64,000 nt of DNA, from contig CM060121.1 of assembly GCA_030522415.1 (NCBI GenBank), positions 9,563,976-9,627,975 of the forward strand. The letters are read 5' to 3'. The notes under the pieces were generated by a model, which was not told the DNA's origin, did not search any database, and worked only from the letters and a program-made list of their open reading frames with translations. This DNA comes from Channallabes apus (Eukaryota; Chordata; Actinopteri; Siluriformes; Clariidae). Positions within the stretch are counted from its first letter, which is position 1; the number at the start of each line of letters is the position of its first letter. Positions 49,501-62,989 of the stretch are shown piece by piece. The position numbers and the translations under genes were made by a program.

Positions 49501-51950
49501 CACGCTACTGTAGGAATGACAGCACAGACGGTGTACAGGCAATGTACAGTAATATGCTTACTGTAGGAAATTATGCAGACAAAGGATTTTCAGAGGTTGC
49601 TCTAATTTGATTTAAACGGAGTCTTGAGAGAGAGAGAGTTGAGCAATTTTTATGGAGTTATAGCCAGTGGTGAGAGCCAGGGAAAAGCGTGACCGAATAA
49701 CAACATTAAAAGCCAGTTATCCATTTGAGGCACAAGCATTTCCATGAAGATACCAGTTAAGTCTTCATAAAGTTGAGATAATAACTCTTCTGGAAATACC
49801 TAAGAGAGATGCCCAGCTACATTTAGTACAACACTTAAAATGATATGAACAAATCAAGGACCTCTCGTTTAAATATATTTTAAGTTCATGGCGAACACTT
49901 GACTCGGATCGATTTTTAATTTTACGCAGTGCACATTTCTGCACTTTCGTTGACTTGTTCACAAAATACTGGATAGCATGCAAATATCTGGTAATGACTA
50001 CCAGATGACTGGAAACGTGCAATGCCATTTTTGCAGAAGCTTTGGAAATCAAAGAGACTTTCACGCCTACACTCTTCACAATGGTTTCAATGTTAACCAA
50101 TGATATCAGAATGCATACTGCTGGAGCTAAGAAATAGTTTTCTGTTCATTTTTTCCATTATTTTCCTATATTATTATTATAATTGTCAAACACAAACACT
50201 CGTACTATGAGAGAAAGAAAGAAAGTTGAAATTGGTAGGTTTTGGTTAACTAAATATCCAATACCTTTAACTCTTTTGAGTGATTGATTATTAAAGTTAG
50301 CTCAAATCAAAACGAAAATTGTTATAAAAAATAAGTTTTTAATGTCAGTATAGATGACTAAATTTTTTTTCTGTCAGACATTGGGTTTTATATTTTGCCA
50401 TTATGTAGTGCATGTATGCAAGATTTGTGATTCAGTCCACTTTTTTTTTCAGAATTACGTTTAAAACAGTCATAAATATGGTTGGTGTTATCAAGCCTAT
50501 TAAGAAACAACCATGTAGAGAAGCCGGAGCAATCTGAACCCCCTTTTTCTTGCTTTGACAGAGCAGTACACCACTTTTTCAAGAGTGATTTCAAATGTCA
50601 ATTTGTCCAAGGGGTTTACTGACCTCCCCTCATATTAAAGGTACTGGTAAAGGTACTTTAAATATGGTACTGGCAAAGGCTGAAAGTAATAGCATATAAA
50701 TGCAGTGTAAAAATGCCAAGCTTGTCCAGTTTAAAACTTTCTAATGACTTGTTGCACCTAATATTGTTAGTTTGCCAAATTAATCGTTTTGAATCATAAT
50801 GCTGGATGAAATAGAAATACAAAGCTGTGTCAATTTAAATGTTTTATCAACCATAGACAGCTAATTGGTTCAATAATATAATTTGCGTTGTATTAGCTAT
50901 TAATGCTGCTAGTTACTACCTAACTATTACATCATTCTTAGGTTTATTCCTGTTGGAGCCACAGTGGATCCGATGCCTCAGCAGGAAATGTTCTGTGAGG
51001 CAGACAGACACTATTCTTAAGAAAAGGATTAAACCCAGTAAAGGCATGAACACTACTATCGACACAATGGTCAAGCAGGAAAAGGAAGTTGCGGTAATCC
51101 CTACAGATTGCAGCATTAGCTAAGAAAAAATCACTGTCTCGAACAGAAAAAGGTCTGCTTTCTCAGTGGTGTTGGTGGTTCGGGATCAGGTGCCAGGTTT
51201 GGTCCTTAGCTTGGATCCGCTGTGACTCTTCCATGGAGTGAGTCATAACTTGCTGTCTGCACGAAGTACAAAAAAATATTGACACAGCTTTTTATTTCTA
51301 TTTTCTCAAACATTGTCACCACGACTTCAAATAACTCAACACGTTTTATTAAGCTTACAACATTTTTTTGTTGCTAGGAAATTTTAATTTGGCTTGAAAT
51401 GTTTAGAGTGTGAATATGAATAATTTTTTTATTATTATTATTAAAGGATTATTAGAGGATCTTCAATTTAGAATTCAGCCACCCATTAAAAAGCTCAAAA
51501 CCCTGCTAAAACTACAGGCTACTAATTGGAAGCTTTTCCAAGCACCAATCTGTCTGTCAGAGTTGAATCAGCCAACGCTGAGTTCACTGTGAATTTTAAC
51601 TTTTTGGATAAAAAAAAATGTATTACTGTACATTAAAAATTCCATCTGCCAACATATGAAGCCTTAGTATGGACGTTATGACATCATAAGCAGACGTCCA
51701 CTTAGAAAGATAAATCGAACAAACACTTATTAGTTCTCCTTCTGATTATTTCATTTGCCTTGCAGTTTTTTTTTTAAACTAATCTTTCTCTTTTCTTTCT
51801 TTTTTAAAATCATTGTTCGTGTTCTTTTTCCTTCCCTTCTTTTCTAGATGTCTTTCTCCTCTTTGATCTTTTCTTTTCCTCCTGGTTTAACGTTTTCACC
51901 TTAAAATCTCTCCATTTCTTCATTCCTCCATTATTTTAAATTCCTTGCAA
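46560..51950. other. AT-rich, no confirmed gene
   Basis: Contains (CA)n at 46820-46839, several poly-A and poly-T runs (for example 48338-48357) and scattered short frames with no domain. It may be the long first intron of the candidate gene at 46528, or intergenic. Confidence 0.4.
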
Positions 51951-51959
51951 CTTACAGTA

Positions 51960-52870
51960 TTTCCTTGAGGAAGTGCACATCTCGGGCAGAATAGAGCTTT
52001 GGCTAAAGGAAAGCGAAAAGAAATATTTCAGACGTAACGGATAAATCTTTCTACGTTTTTGTTTCATGTCATTCATTCATGTCCAGGACAGACAAGTGGT
52101 AGTAACGCAACAATAATGCTAAATAAAGGTTTACAGGGTCTCGCTAACGGATCCAACGGCGGTTCTCTGGCATTGATGGGTTTTCATCTCAGAAACCTTC
52201 CGCTTCAGAACGCGGAGCTACGCCTGCCGCTGGAATTTTGTTTTCTTTCTTTATGTTGTTCGACCTCATCTTTCGTCTCGTTGTACTGAAATCCAACTGT
52301 TGCCTATTTTTATCATGCAGGATGGTGAGCGCAGTCCAAACACACACACAGAAAAAAAGTTTTGCTGAAGGAAAAAAAAGAGCATGTTGAACTCAATAAC
52401 CTCTCCCAGCTCGGCGCTCAAATCCCAAAGCAACCCCCACTTTATAAGAGCAACTTATAAAGCCTCTGGCATATGTGTGTGATTGGAGGCTGTGTGTGTA
52501 TTTGTGTGTGTGTGTGTGTGTGTGTGAGAGGGAAAGAGAGAGGAAAATTCTCCGCACACTCTTTCTAAAGTTTCTCCTGTTGGACGGCTGACAGCAACGT
52601 TACGGCCACAGCAAGACACAGAGAGAAAGAGAGAGTGAGAGAAAGAGAGAGAGCTTACGAACGAGAGGCAGCAAGAAAAATGAGGGACTTTTAGGGGCAG
52701 CTGTGTTTTATTAACCCAGTCATAATGCCCCTAAAAATCCTTATTGCTCTTGCAATATTCAGCGAGCACGCTTCTTCTTCGGTCCCGTCTTAACATGCCT
52801 TCTACAGAGGCACCGTCGTAAATCCTCTGCGCAGATGATCTAATGCACACGCACCGTGGGATGAAGAAGA
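51960..52870. promoter_or_regulatory. Candidate conserved non-coding or promoter region
   Basis: Higher GC than its surroundings, free of recognisable transposons, with (GT)n at 52495-52526 and GA-rich tracts at 52617-52660. Stretches such as CCAGTCATAATGCCCCTAAA and GGCACCGTCGTAAATCCTCT are neither repeat-like nor convincingly coding. This is an inference from texture only. Confidence 0.3.
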
Positions 52871-54735
52871 TCTGCAATATGCGATCCATAATACGCACAC
52901 AAACATGAATAGAGGCATAATAAATTAAACATGATATTACAATATAGAATGTGAACAGTTTTGTGCTAAATATCAGGCATTTCATTTGAGATATTAGGCT
53001 TTTAATGTAATAATTGAATTCAAATTGTAATTAATTACTAATAATTAATTCATTCCAGGTGTGGATTAACTCTACATGCACATAAACCTATAGAGGGAAA
53101 TGGTGTTGTTTTCCTGGCAACAGGAACAAAATCGCATCTCATCAATTACTTTGATATTCCTATAAATGTTTCATGTTTTATTTTATTTCCTTAGGTGACC
53201 TTGATCCAAATAATCATTTCGATCTCCTCCAACATGCATTAAGAAAAAATTCCATATATGTTCGCTATATGTGCTCACTATGTAAGGTGTAAATATTATA
53301 ATGGCATTATATTGATAAAATGCTGTTTGTGATGCCGTCACGTAAAACTGTGGAAATGGTTCACTGTGTATAATATGTCACTAAAAACCAAATAAGACAC
53401 TGAAAATAAATAATAATCTGTCCTAAATCTAGCAAAACCTGTTTCTATAGACAGAGGCTCTTGATCTCCTTGGAAGCCTTAGATCTTTTTGGAAAAAAAA
53501 ACACATAGACAGCATTGTTACAGTGAATGGCATAAAAATTTATTTATTTACATCCAAAACTACATACTACTAACCATAAAAGGCACTTTTTAACTTTTTT
53601 TTTTCCCACTGATACATTTGTATAAATCATCACATAGTCCATAGTTATTGTACACGTCAGAGGAAATGGGATTTCATTGTGTTTCCTGTTTCAAGTTTAA
53701 AGGTCCACTACTCACATTTAGTGATGGTCCTATGGTGAACCCACGAAAGACAGTTAGTAATTCCTACAAAGAGACCTATATGGTACATGAATCTGATAAA
53801 GTGGCGACTATACCTCATTATAAAGATCTTGATTAAAAAAAAAAAAAAGTTAACATTTTCTATTCAGATTCCTTGAGTGTGTGGAAGCCTTACCCCATGA
53901 ACGACCTCTAATTTCCACACACATACAGTATGTGTAGATCACTTCCCACTACTGAGATCCAGCCAAAGTGAAAAACCTACTGTAATGATGTTTGAATGGC
54001 ACATTATAATGAACTACACTAGTATTCTAAGAGTATTAAACAAAAATGTAACTAAGGCTATGTTGACATACAGTATTATCACTGATATCAGTATCAGTAC
54101 TAATCTGAATGATAAAACATGTTCATCCAAAACACGACAGGTGTTCAAGCCAAACCAGGACTTTTGATTTTGCAGAATAACAGCACACATTTATGAGTGT
54201 AAAAACTACCTTTATTTCAGTCTGCTTCATGTCTGGAATGCTGGCCCCCCCAGGAACATATGGCCCAAACATGTGGAAATGGCTTGGAGTGAGGTGAGGA
54301 TTTGGCAATAAATCCTAGCCAAGGTCCTGTAATGTGCAAATGGTGTTGGTGAATAATTGTGTGTACAGTTTCAATATACGGATGCTTCTCTTCTCAAGTT
54401 AGCATCATTTTATCTATCAAATTGAATGTTGAGAGAAATGACTGCCTTCTTAAAAACGTTTGGCACAATTCAGATGTTTTACTTTGGCTAAGAGCCTCAT
54501 CACTCTACCCGTGCTTTTGTCAAGTGGTTTTATGCCTTCATTCATGGGAAAGTTGATCACAGTCCTTAATATGTACCGTTGAATTCTTTAATCTCATAGT
54601 TTAAAAGATGTTGATTAATATTATAATACAGTGGATTTTACAGTAATTTTACTACAAGGCAAATCACATGCTTATATTATTGTTGTTTTTCTGTAGCAAC
54701 GATTCACTCAGCAATTTATAAGACAGAAGCTTCAA
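52871..54735. other. No gene seen
   Basis: AT-rich sequence with a T-run at 53595-53605 and an A-run at 53836-53848. No domain or repeat family recognised. Confidence 0.45.
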
Positions 54736-54749
54736 ATGAATTGATAAAC

Positions 54750-55082
54750 TCACTCACTCATCTTCTATACCGCTTTATCCTGTATTCAGGGTCGTGGGGG
54801 CTTGGTGCCTATCCCAGGAGACTTAGGGCATGAGGCAGGGCACACACTGGACAGGGTGCCAATTCATCGCAGGCCACACACACTCACACACTACAGGCAA
54901 TTTGGGAGCACCAATTAGCCTAACTTGCATATCTTTGGACTGTGGGAGGTAACCCACCAAGCACGGGGAGAACATACAACCTCCATGCATACAGAGATGG
55001 GGATCGAGCCTGGCCGGGAATCGAACCGGGACCCTGGAGGTGCAAGGCAACAGTGCTATAACCACTACACCACCATGCCGCC
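54750..55082 (-). mobile_element. Near full-length SINE, 13-bp target duplication
   Basis: Antisense copy from tail (CATCTTCTATACCGCTTTAT) to head (ACCACTACACCACCATGCCG). TGAATTGATAAAC (54737-54749) and TGAACTGATAAAC (55083-55095) flank it, differing at one base. Confidence 0.92.
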
Positions 55083-55095
55083 TGAACTGATAAAC

Positions 55096-58000
55096 ATAAT
55101 GTATAATTTGGTGATACAGAAAGGTTTTAAGTTAATTCTATTCGCTTATTCGTTTTGTAATTTTATGGAAGAATTATAGTATAGTATTGGCGCATGGTAA
55201 CATTAAGAGATAAACATGTCTTTATAGGTTTTCCATAACAGGATGCATGGTGTTATAGCATCTCAATGTCAAGCAATTTTTATTTCTTTTGTATTGTTTA
55301 GAGATAGGATGCTAAGGGAAATGACATTGTATATGTAGTAACTGATAACAGAAATTTACCTTATTTGCTGATATTTAAAAACATTGCTTTTGTTAACTGC
55401 TGCAGTATAAACCAGATAACACTTCAGGACATGCTGTTTTTGGAAAATAATCAACACTTGCATAACGCTGTAGAAAATATTTAAACATCATTGACTGTAC
55501 ATGTCTAGTTTGGTTTGTTACACCATACTTTCTTCTCTGGTTTAGTCATAGCCAGTTTACAACCAGTAGCTTAATCTGCATTCAAAGCTGGTAAACAGGT
55601 TTTCTCATGTCACATGATTGACAAGTGAGAAAGAGAAAGGCTGTTGTTCCCACACAATAAGCAAGAGAGCAGTGCTCCCTCTGACACCTGGCTACAATTC
55701 GATCTCACAAATCACATGCTTAGTATCCTAAGCCTCCTTTCCTAGTAAAAAAAGCGAAAGAGAGAACACAATGCTTCTGGTTCTTCTGATATAATGACCG
55801 AGAGCAGAAATGTAGCTAAAGGGCTGACTTTTGGGTTTAAACCCTCTTAAACTATTTCAACGCTTAGTCATGGGTGTTACGCTTACTGTAAGTGCTTATC
55901 CACACCTCAAGGACAACAAAGTCATCATTACAATTCCATACTCAAATTCCCGTCATTTGCTTCCAGACAGTAGTGGCTTCTATTGTGACAGACAGATCTA
56001 ACCAATTAGAATCATGCATATTTTGCCCACGCCTTCTACTGTCTGCGATACACGAGTGTGCAACTATTCTCAGCAGAATGTTCTTTAGTATATTTACTAC
56101 TGTATCTGCCGTGTAAAATGAACTCTGAGAGTGATACTCTTAACCCAATCTACTTTAAACAACATTCAAGCAGTGACACGTGCAAAGCTGTAAAGTGATA
56201 TTGTGATGCCCTGATTATCCGGAAAGTTTTTGTAACTCTGCCATTTTTAGTAAGTTGATATTGAACTGAGTGGTGACTCATGTGTAAAAAAAAAAAAAAT
56301 TAAAAAAGCATACATACACTATTTAATCTATTTCACCCTGATCCGGTATGTCTGAGATGAGACAGTAGGGTGGGAGGGAAAGGGGGGGCAAATGACTCAG
56401 TGTAGGACCACACCTTACTCTGACTCACTCACACTGACACACACACACACTCCTCAGGCATCTGAAGATCTTACAGCAATACAGGCGTTTCATTACCTTG
56501 CCTGCAGCTACGCGTGTCAGTGTTCAGTGATTGACAGAGAAAAGTTTCTATACTGTTTGTACAACTGTTTATATGATATTGCACAGTTTGTTGAATGAAA
56601 GCACTTAGGGCTTAGCTTAACTGTTCTTTTAACATGATATTGGAATGTCAGGGAAGATGGGATTTAAGCTGTTTCAAAATGTCACAGGTAAAAAAATAAA
56701 AAAAAGGATATACTAAAGCGGATTAGGGAAACCAGGAAAAAGAACTTTTGATCTCTCACATAAAGCTCAGAATTCTGTCTTTATTCTCAGATAAAACATT
56801 CTGGGATTGAAAAAAGGTCTGAGCAAAAAAGTAAGATTTTAAAGATTAAAGTCAGAATTCTACAAGCAAAAGGTCAGAATTTTAAATATATTACTCCAAT
56901 ATATTTTTTTCCTCCAATATTTTTTTTAATCCTCTTCTGTACAGAATTAAAACATATCAACACTGATCTTGGTTCCTCATGTTCTTCTTTACCTGTGTGG
57001 GTTTTCTCTACATTCTCTGGTTTTTTTTTTGGTTTTGAAATGGTCACACTAAATTGTAATTTGCCCTAATGTGTGTGAAAGGGAGAGTGTGGAAGTATAA
57101 CAGTGCCAAAATTCCTCAAAGCAAAATAGCATGTTGAATTACATGAACCGAATGAGGAAATCACAATACAAATCTTTGAATTTTTCTGCATTGCAATTTG
57201 ATCCAGATGGGAAAAAATTATTACACCATTTACTGTACAATGCTTAATATTTTTCAAATGCAGAAAAACATGCAAAAAATTTTTATTTGGATAAGTTTGT
57301 ATTTATTTATTATACTTCAGCATGCTACTTTTTAGGAATTTTGGCACTGTTATGCTTCTATGTGTATGCTGCTGTATCCATGATACCAAGCAATGGAGTA
57401 TTTCAGCTTCATCGCCAGCATTCTCCGAATAGGTTCTGGATTCACATCAAAATTGACCAGGAAATTAAATAAATAAATAAATAAATAAAATAAAGAATAA
57501 AGAAATATTTGTAAACTATTTTATTATTATTATTATTATTATATCTTATTTTTTATTATTATTTCCATAATATATATTATTATATAGTAATTATATGGAT
57601 GGCTCTTGTTCTTTTTTCTTTTTTTTTAGAATATGAGCAGTGTTCACAGTGCAGGTTACAAGTTAAAGAAACTGAAAAGTTTGGTTTTTGCACTGTTTAT
57701 ACTGATGCAAATTTATTTTTATGTAATGACTGCTTAATTCGAATTCGAATCAGAAAAGTCCGTTTTTTTTATTCTGATTGTACGATGACTTGGGTTATTA
57801 AATTAGATTATTAGATTATTAAGATGCATGTACACTGGGAGTTTTTAACTTGGTTTGCTTATTACTTAAGAAAGATTTTTATTTGACTTTGGGTTAGTGT
57901 GTAACCAATTATAGCTGTTAGTGTGTGTGCATATGTGCAAGCGTGTAATGGGAACTGTCAGAAACTGAAGAATGTGTCAACAGTGAGTGCTGACAAAAAA

Positions 58001-61000
58001 AAAAGGTGTGGTGTTTTAAATGTGCGAAAATGAAAAGTATGAGCAACGCTGTAATGTGGCTTTTAGATTTACACAATTCGGTCATCTCAAAACAATTGAT
58101 AACACCAATCCATTACAATCCAGTCCACTTCCAATACACATATCTTAACCAGACATTTTCTAGAGAGGAATAAAAATTATGTATTGTTTCATTCAGTAAC
58201 TTCATTCTTTAATACAGGCCATACCCAGGTGAAGGTTATGTGTGATCTAGTGTCTACTCTAGAAAAACTATGCACATTAAAACACCCAAGTCAGGATGCT
58301 ACCTTATATAGAGAAGGACATCACCAGCCACAATTCATACAGTATCATACATTAGGCACAACGTTTTCACACCTAGAGGCAAGTCTATGTAGAAACCCCC
58401 TACATGCATGAGTAAGAATAGGCCAGTCCAGCTCGGTAATGTGTACCACTAAAAAAGATTTAGTGGAGGTACACAGTAGTGGAAAGAGTGGAGAGCAGCT
58501 GCCTGTCCACATACATAATCATTCCTGGTAGCACGTTCCACAAGAAAACACACCTGTTAACATTATTTTATTTTAAACACCAGTTGTCTCATTTGGAATT
58601 GCTTCTTAGTCATTTTAAATTGCCAGATTGCATTGGTGTCCCAAAGCACAGTGACACCGTTAACGTCAGCTGCAAAACTAACTAGCTTCTAACACAAGGC
58701 TAAATCCTTCTTCAACCACTGAACAAGGGCACTACTTGGTGTGGGAAGCAAGGAATTGTGCAACCTACGTAGCGAAACTAGCTTTCCATTGTATGCTATT
58801 TGGAATCCAATCCCAGATCTCAGAACAGTTGTATTTTTATTTGTGAGTTAGTTTGTATGTTTTTCTATGACCAGTTGGTTAGCCAAGGCTATTCTAAAGT
58901 GGATAAGTGGAGACAAAGAGAAACCTACAAGATTTTCAGGAATTCCCACCACGTTTATTCTCTTTACCTTTTTGCTGCATATTATCTGCAAGAATTAAAA
59001 ACTGCTCCACCTGTGCCTACATGTATATTTTCTAAGGTCAGAGGAAACCAGAGAACTCAGAAGAATCCCACCTAGACATGGTAAGTCTGTGTATCTCCAT
59101 ATAGACAGAGGTCAAGATCAAACCAGAAACCGGTTGCTACCAATGAGTTAGCAGAACTTCTGCACTCATCAGTCACTCATCCTCACATGCCCAAAAAGCA
59201 AAAATACATTAACCTTAACCTCAACCCACATATGCTGAGTCCAGTGTGACTGCCCTCTTTGTTTCAAATAATGAGGACCAATTCAGCTAAAATTAGCTCT
59301 TGACCAGACAAGAGTAATGGAGATAAACAGTAGAAGAGAATAGCCTGCCCAGTCCACCTGAGGGCAGCTTCAATTCTTTATTTAGGTAGCATTTACGTAG
59401 GCATTTAAAATGTAGTGTTTGCTGTTAATATTAATGGATTAAAACTTTGATGGAACAAAGTATGACAGAACCATACTTCCTCACATAAGGGATGGTCTTG
59501 GTCAGAGCATCCTATGTTTAGGTCATGGTCCATCTTACAGGCATGTAAAGCATATCAATGATTTCCAAAATGCCGGCTCTTCTGAGAATAACAGAGCAGG
59601 ATGGAGATGAGAAAGAATGAAGACAAACAAGGAGGAAACAGGAAGTAAAAAAAAAACAAAAGTTGAGACGCTATATAGGAAATTGCATTCTGACCTTTCC
59701 TTATTTCTTGTAGAGAACTACTGCACTGTAAAAATCTTATGTGCTATCTACTTAAAAAAAATTATGGTAATAAAATTGCACATATTATTGTTTAAGCAGT
59801 TTTTAAGACTTGATTTATTTTAGTAGAATCTACTTGAATAAATCATGTAAAACATCATAAATTCTTTAGCCAGACACATGATGATTTTAACATTATTAGT
59901 TGAATAATCCTTTTAGTTAAAGCAGATAAAACAAAAGGTACTCATATGTATCAAGGAAAATTACTTAATAATATAAATAAAATTTTATAATTAAATTAAT
60001 ACATGATGCATTTTGGTGTTAAACATGCTTTTATTTCATGTTTCACTGGTATCAAAATATTAAACACTGTGTAAAATAGTGTATATAACATTTACAGCAG
60101 TTTTAAAACCTGTAAAACAATTTGTAAAAGAGTTTGTAACTGAAAATATCTGTGCATGAAAATGCCATTGAAATCAACTGTTTAGCATTATATGCTAACA
60201 TCTTTTCTTGTGGGTATAGTCACATTCTGTACTAAAACCTGAGAGAACTTGTACAGTAAACCATTTCTAGGTTCATATCTTTGTAACATTGTAAATCACT
60301 AACTCCCCAAAACTTGTTTCAGTGAACTGCGGTGACTGACACTACAACAAACTCAAGTATGCTAATGGCTAATGGCGGACAGGATGTTTTCAGAAATGTT
60401 CACAATGTTACATTTATTTCATTTATATTGCTGACACTAGTGCAACAAAGGAGCTTATTTAAGAAATCAAAATAAAATATAAAAATTAGTAAGAGGCTTA
60501 AATAACTTCTCAACATTTTACACTGTTCATCTGTTCCTTCAAAATGGCGTCTGATCACTGCTGTTGTTGTTGAGATTCAAATTAAGGTGACTTAATCAAA
60601 CCCGAATAATTGGGCCAATTCTCTTAAAATAAATATGAAGCCTTTTTTCCTCAAATTTTTTGACTAAATGATTCCTCAAATTAAGCCTAAAAATTGCACA
60701 AATTTCCTTTAAAAATAGGTAAAATTTATTTCTTAATTTTATTAGTGAAATGTTGTTTTATAAAAAACACAGAAAACCATTTTTTAAAATGAAACATACA
60801 CATTATTTTTAATGATTACATAAATTTTTAAAATGAAAATTACAAGCCTCATGATTCTTTTTTTTTTTTTTTCCAGTGTGTGTACGTCTCTCTTGAACCT
60901 TGAAAATCACAAATTAGAGCATGACAGTCATTTTTTAGCTCTGTGTCTGCTAGCTTGACAGCATTAAGGGTGCTTACACTTTTCAGAAAAACATTTTTTT

Positions 61001-61265
61001 CTTTGGTTTTAATTAAATAATTATGGCTAAATGTTTTTTGTGACAAGCAAACTGTAACCACATGTAACATTCTTTCCAGTTGTGTCTGTCTAAGTTTTTA
61101 AGCTTTTTGCTTCGTGAAGGCTTATTATTGTTAATATTCAAGTACCCACAAAGTAACATCAAATAAATAAATAAATAGAAATAAAAGGCAGTTATTAGTA
61201 TAACAACTACGATTTTGCTAGCTATTTAGAATCTAAGGCACTATGGCTAATGATTCGTAAGGAGT
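55096..61265. other. AT-rich, no gene seen
   Basis: Contains AAAT repeats at about 57467-57490, ATT repeats at about 57521-57542 and many homopolymer runs. Frames such as 58184-58411 and 58800-59075 carry no domain and no supporting splice signals. Confidence 0.45.
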
Positions 61266-61439
61266 GAGATATATATATTCGGCAGTGAGTGAACAGTCAG
61301 TTCTCGCAGTGGTTAGTGCATTAAAAAATTAGTCCAAGAAAGGACAAAGAACTGGTGGCTCATTAATCCACATGGGAAGCTAAGGCTAGCCTGTTTGGGC
61401 CATTCCCACAGATGAACTAATGAAGCACAATTTGTTGAA

Positions 61440-61690
61440 ACAGTTTTTCAAGGTGTCATTACCCATAATACAATGCATTGCGTAGCCACAGACTGGTCAG
61501 AGTGCTGATCCCTGTGTATTGCTAAAAGCACCTACAATGTGACCATCAGAACTGGACCATAGAGGAATAGAATAAGGTGGGTTGGTTTGATGAATTATGT
61601 TTTCTTCTACATTATGTCCCCAACAAATGCACTGCAAAATCATTTAGGAACATGACAGAGTTTAAGGTGTTACTGTAAAAGTCGACAAAA
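61440..61690 (+). mobile_element. Tc1/mariner-type transposase remnant
   Basis: GCCACAGACTGGTCAGAGTG, AGAACTGGACCATAGAGGAA and GGTTTGATGAATTATGTTTT resemble the central part of a common fish Tc1-like transposase gene, with several stops. Ends not found. Confidence 0.5.
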
Positions 61691-62642
61691 AATACCTGCA
61701 GTGCATCACATATTACACTATACATATTACACATTTTAAGGAAATTCACACTTTATGTAATTGTGCAACATGCATGATACAGAGCTAAAAGTACAATTTG
61801 GATTTGAAACAGTTTAATAAATATCTATAAAGTGTTAAACTGTATTTTCACAGTTGACTTTTGAAGGTCCAAAAATTTGATAAATAATTCAGTCTGCATA
61901 GATTACATAATAATGATCGTCCATTACCAGAGTCACTTTACATTATAAATGGGTCACGGGGGCATCTGAATCCTGGAGGGGGGGAGAAAAAAAGAAGGTA
62001 AAAAGAGAGCTTAAAAGATTAAAAGAAGAGATAAATAAAGAGACAAAAAGAAATGGGACAGAAGAAATAGTGAAGAAATTTCGTGTGTCGGAAGAAAGTA
62101 CTACAGACAGAAGTTGGCCTTTGAGACTCCTGGGACTAGAGTACATACATTGTCAAACCTTCAATAGTATAGGTGATAGTGTGCTATTCCCTGTGGAAGC
62201 AACCAGGGGAGATCACATAGCCTGGCTATAAGCGTCTGGCAGTTTTTATCTGTCAAAAAAGAGAAAATATATATTAGTCAAAATATTTTTTAAAAGTAGA
62301 TGGCACAGTTCCTTGCTCTACTGTATGTGGGTCACTGTGGCTTCTGCATCCTGCAGCACACTTAAATATAGCGCAGCCTCTGTGTATGTGTGTGTGAGAG
62401 AAAGAGAGTTGGCAGAATATAGACAATGGTTAATTTACCCAGTTCAGTTACATGGATGTGAAATTATGAAGTCACCTTTGATTTGGGATTTAAAAATAAA
62501 AATAATGGATAAAAATCCACCGGAAACAATAAATTAGATTATATTAAGCTAAATCAAATAGGAAATGTTTACAGAGAGGTGAGACCTACTTATTGCTTCC
62601 ACCTTAATTTTAACAGAATTTGACCAGGGAAAAAAAATCTAA

Positions 62643-62985
62643 TATGTGCCATTTTGGTTAGCACTGTGGCCTTGCACTTCCATGGATGAGAGTTGGGTTC
62701 CAGTCTTGCGTCTGTGTGTGGAGTTTGTATGTTCTCCCTGTGCTTCGTGGGTTTCCTCCGGGCACTCCGATTTCCTCCCACAGTCCAAAGCCAGATTAAG
62801 TTAATTGGTGGTCCCAAACTGCCGCTTTTGACTGTGTGTGTGTGTGTGTTTGTGTGTGTGCGCCCTGGGAGGGATTGGCAGCCTGTCCAGGGTGTACCTC
62901 ACCTTGTGCCCAAAGACTCCATAGATAGGCTTTAGACCCACATGAACCTTGTACATAGGATAAGCGGTATAGACAATGAATGGTG
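62643..62985 (+). mobile_element. Near full-length SINE (GAATGA-tail family)
   Basis: GGTTAGCACTGTGGCC near the head, GTGGGTTTCCTCCGGGCACT, TTTCCTCCCACAGTCCAAAG, (TG)n, CAGCCTGTCCAGGGTGTACC, and a GGATAAGCGGTATAGACAAT end. The extreme 5' end is truncated or mutated. Confidence 0.88.
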
Positions 62986-62989
62986 AAAA

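Noticed and set aside
49765..50100. A 111-codon minus-strand frame rich in Lys, Ser and Val
   Set aside because: No domain recognised, no CpG-rich promoter, no matching splice signals or neighbouring coding sequence. Length is within what chance allows in 64 kb.
50916..51250. A hydrophobic minus-strand frame and a possible upstream exon (acceptor near 51252, QQVMTHSMEESQ...)
   Set aside because: The two pieces do not join into a consistent protein, and the hydrophobic frame is mirrored by an equally open plus-strand frame. Not enough support to list as a gene.
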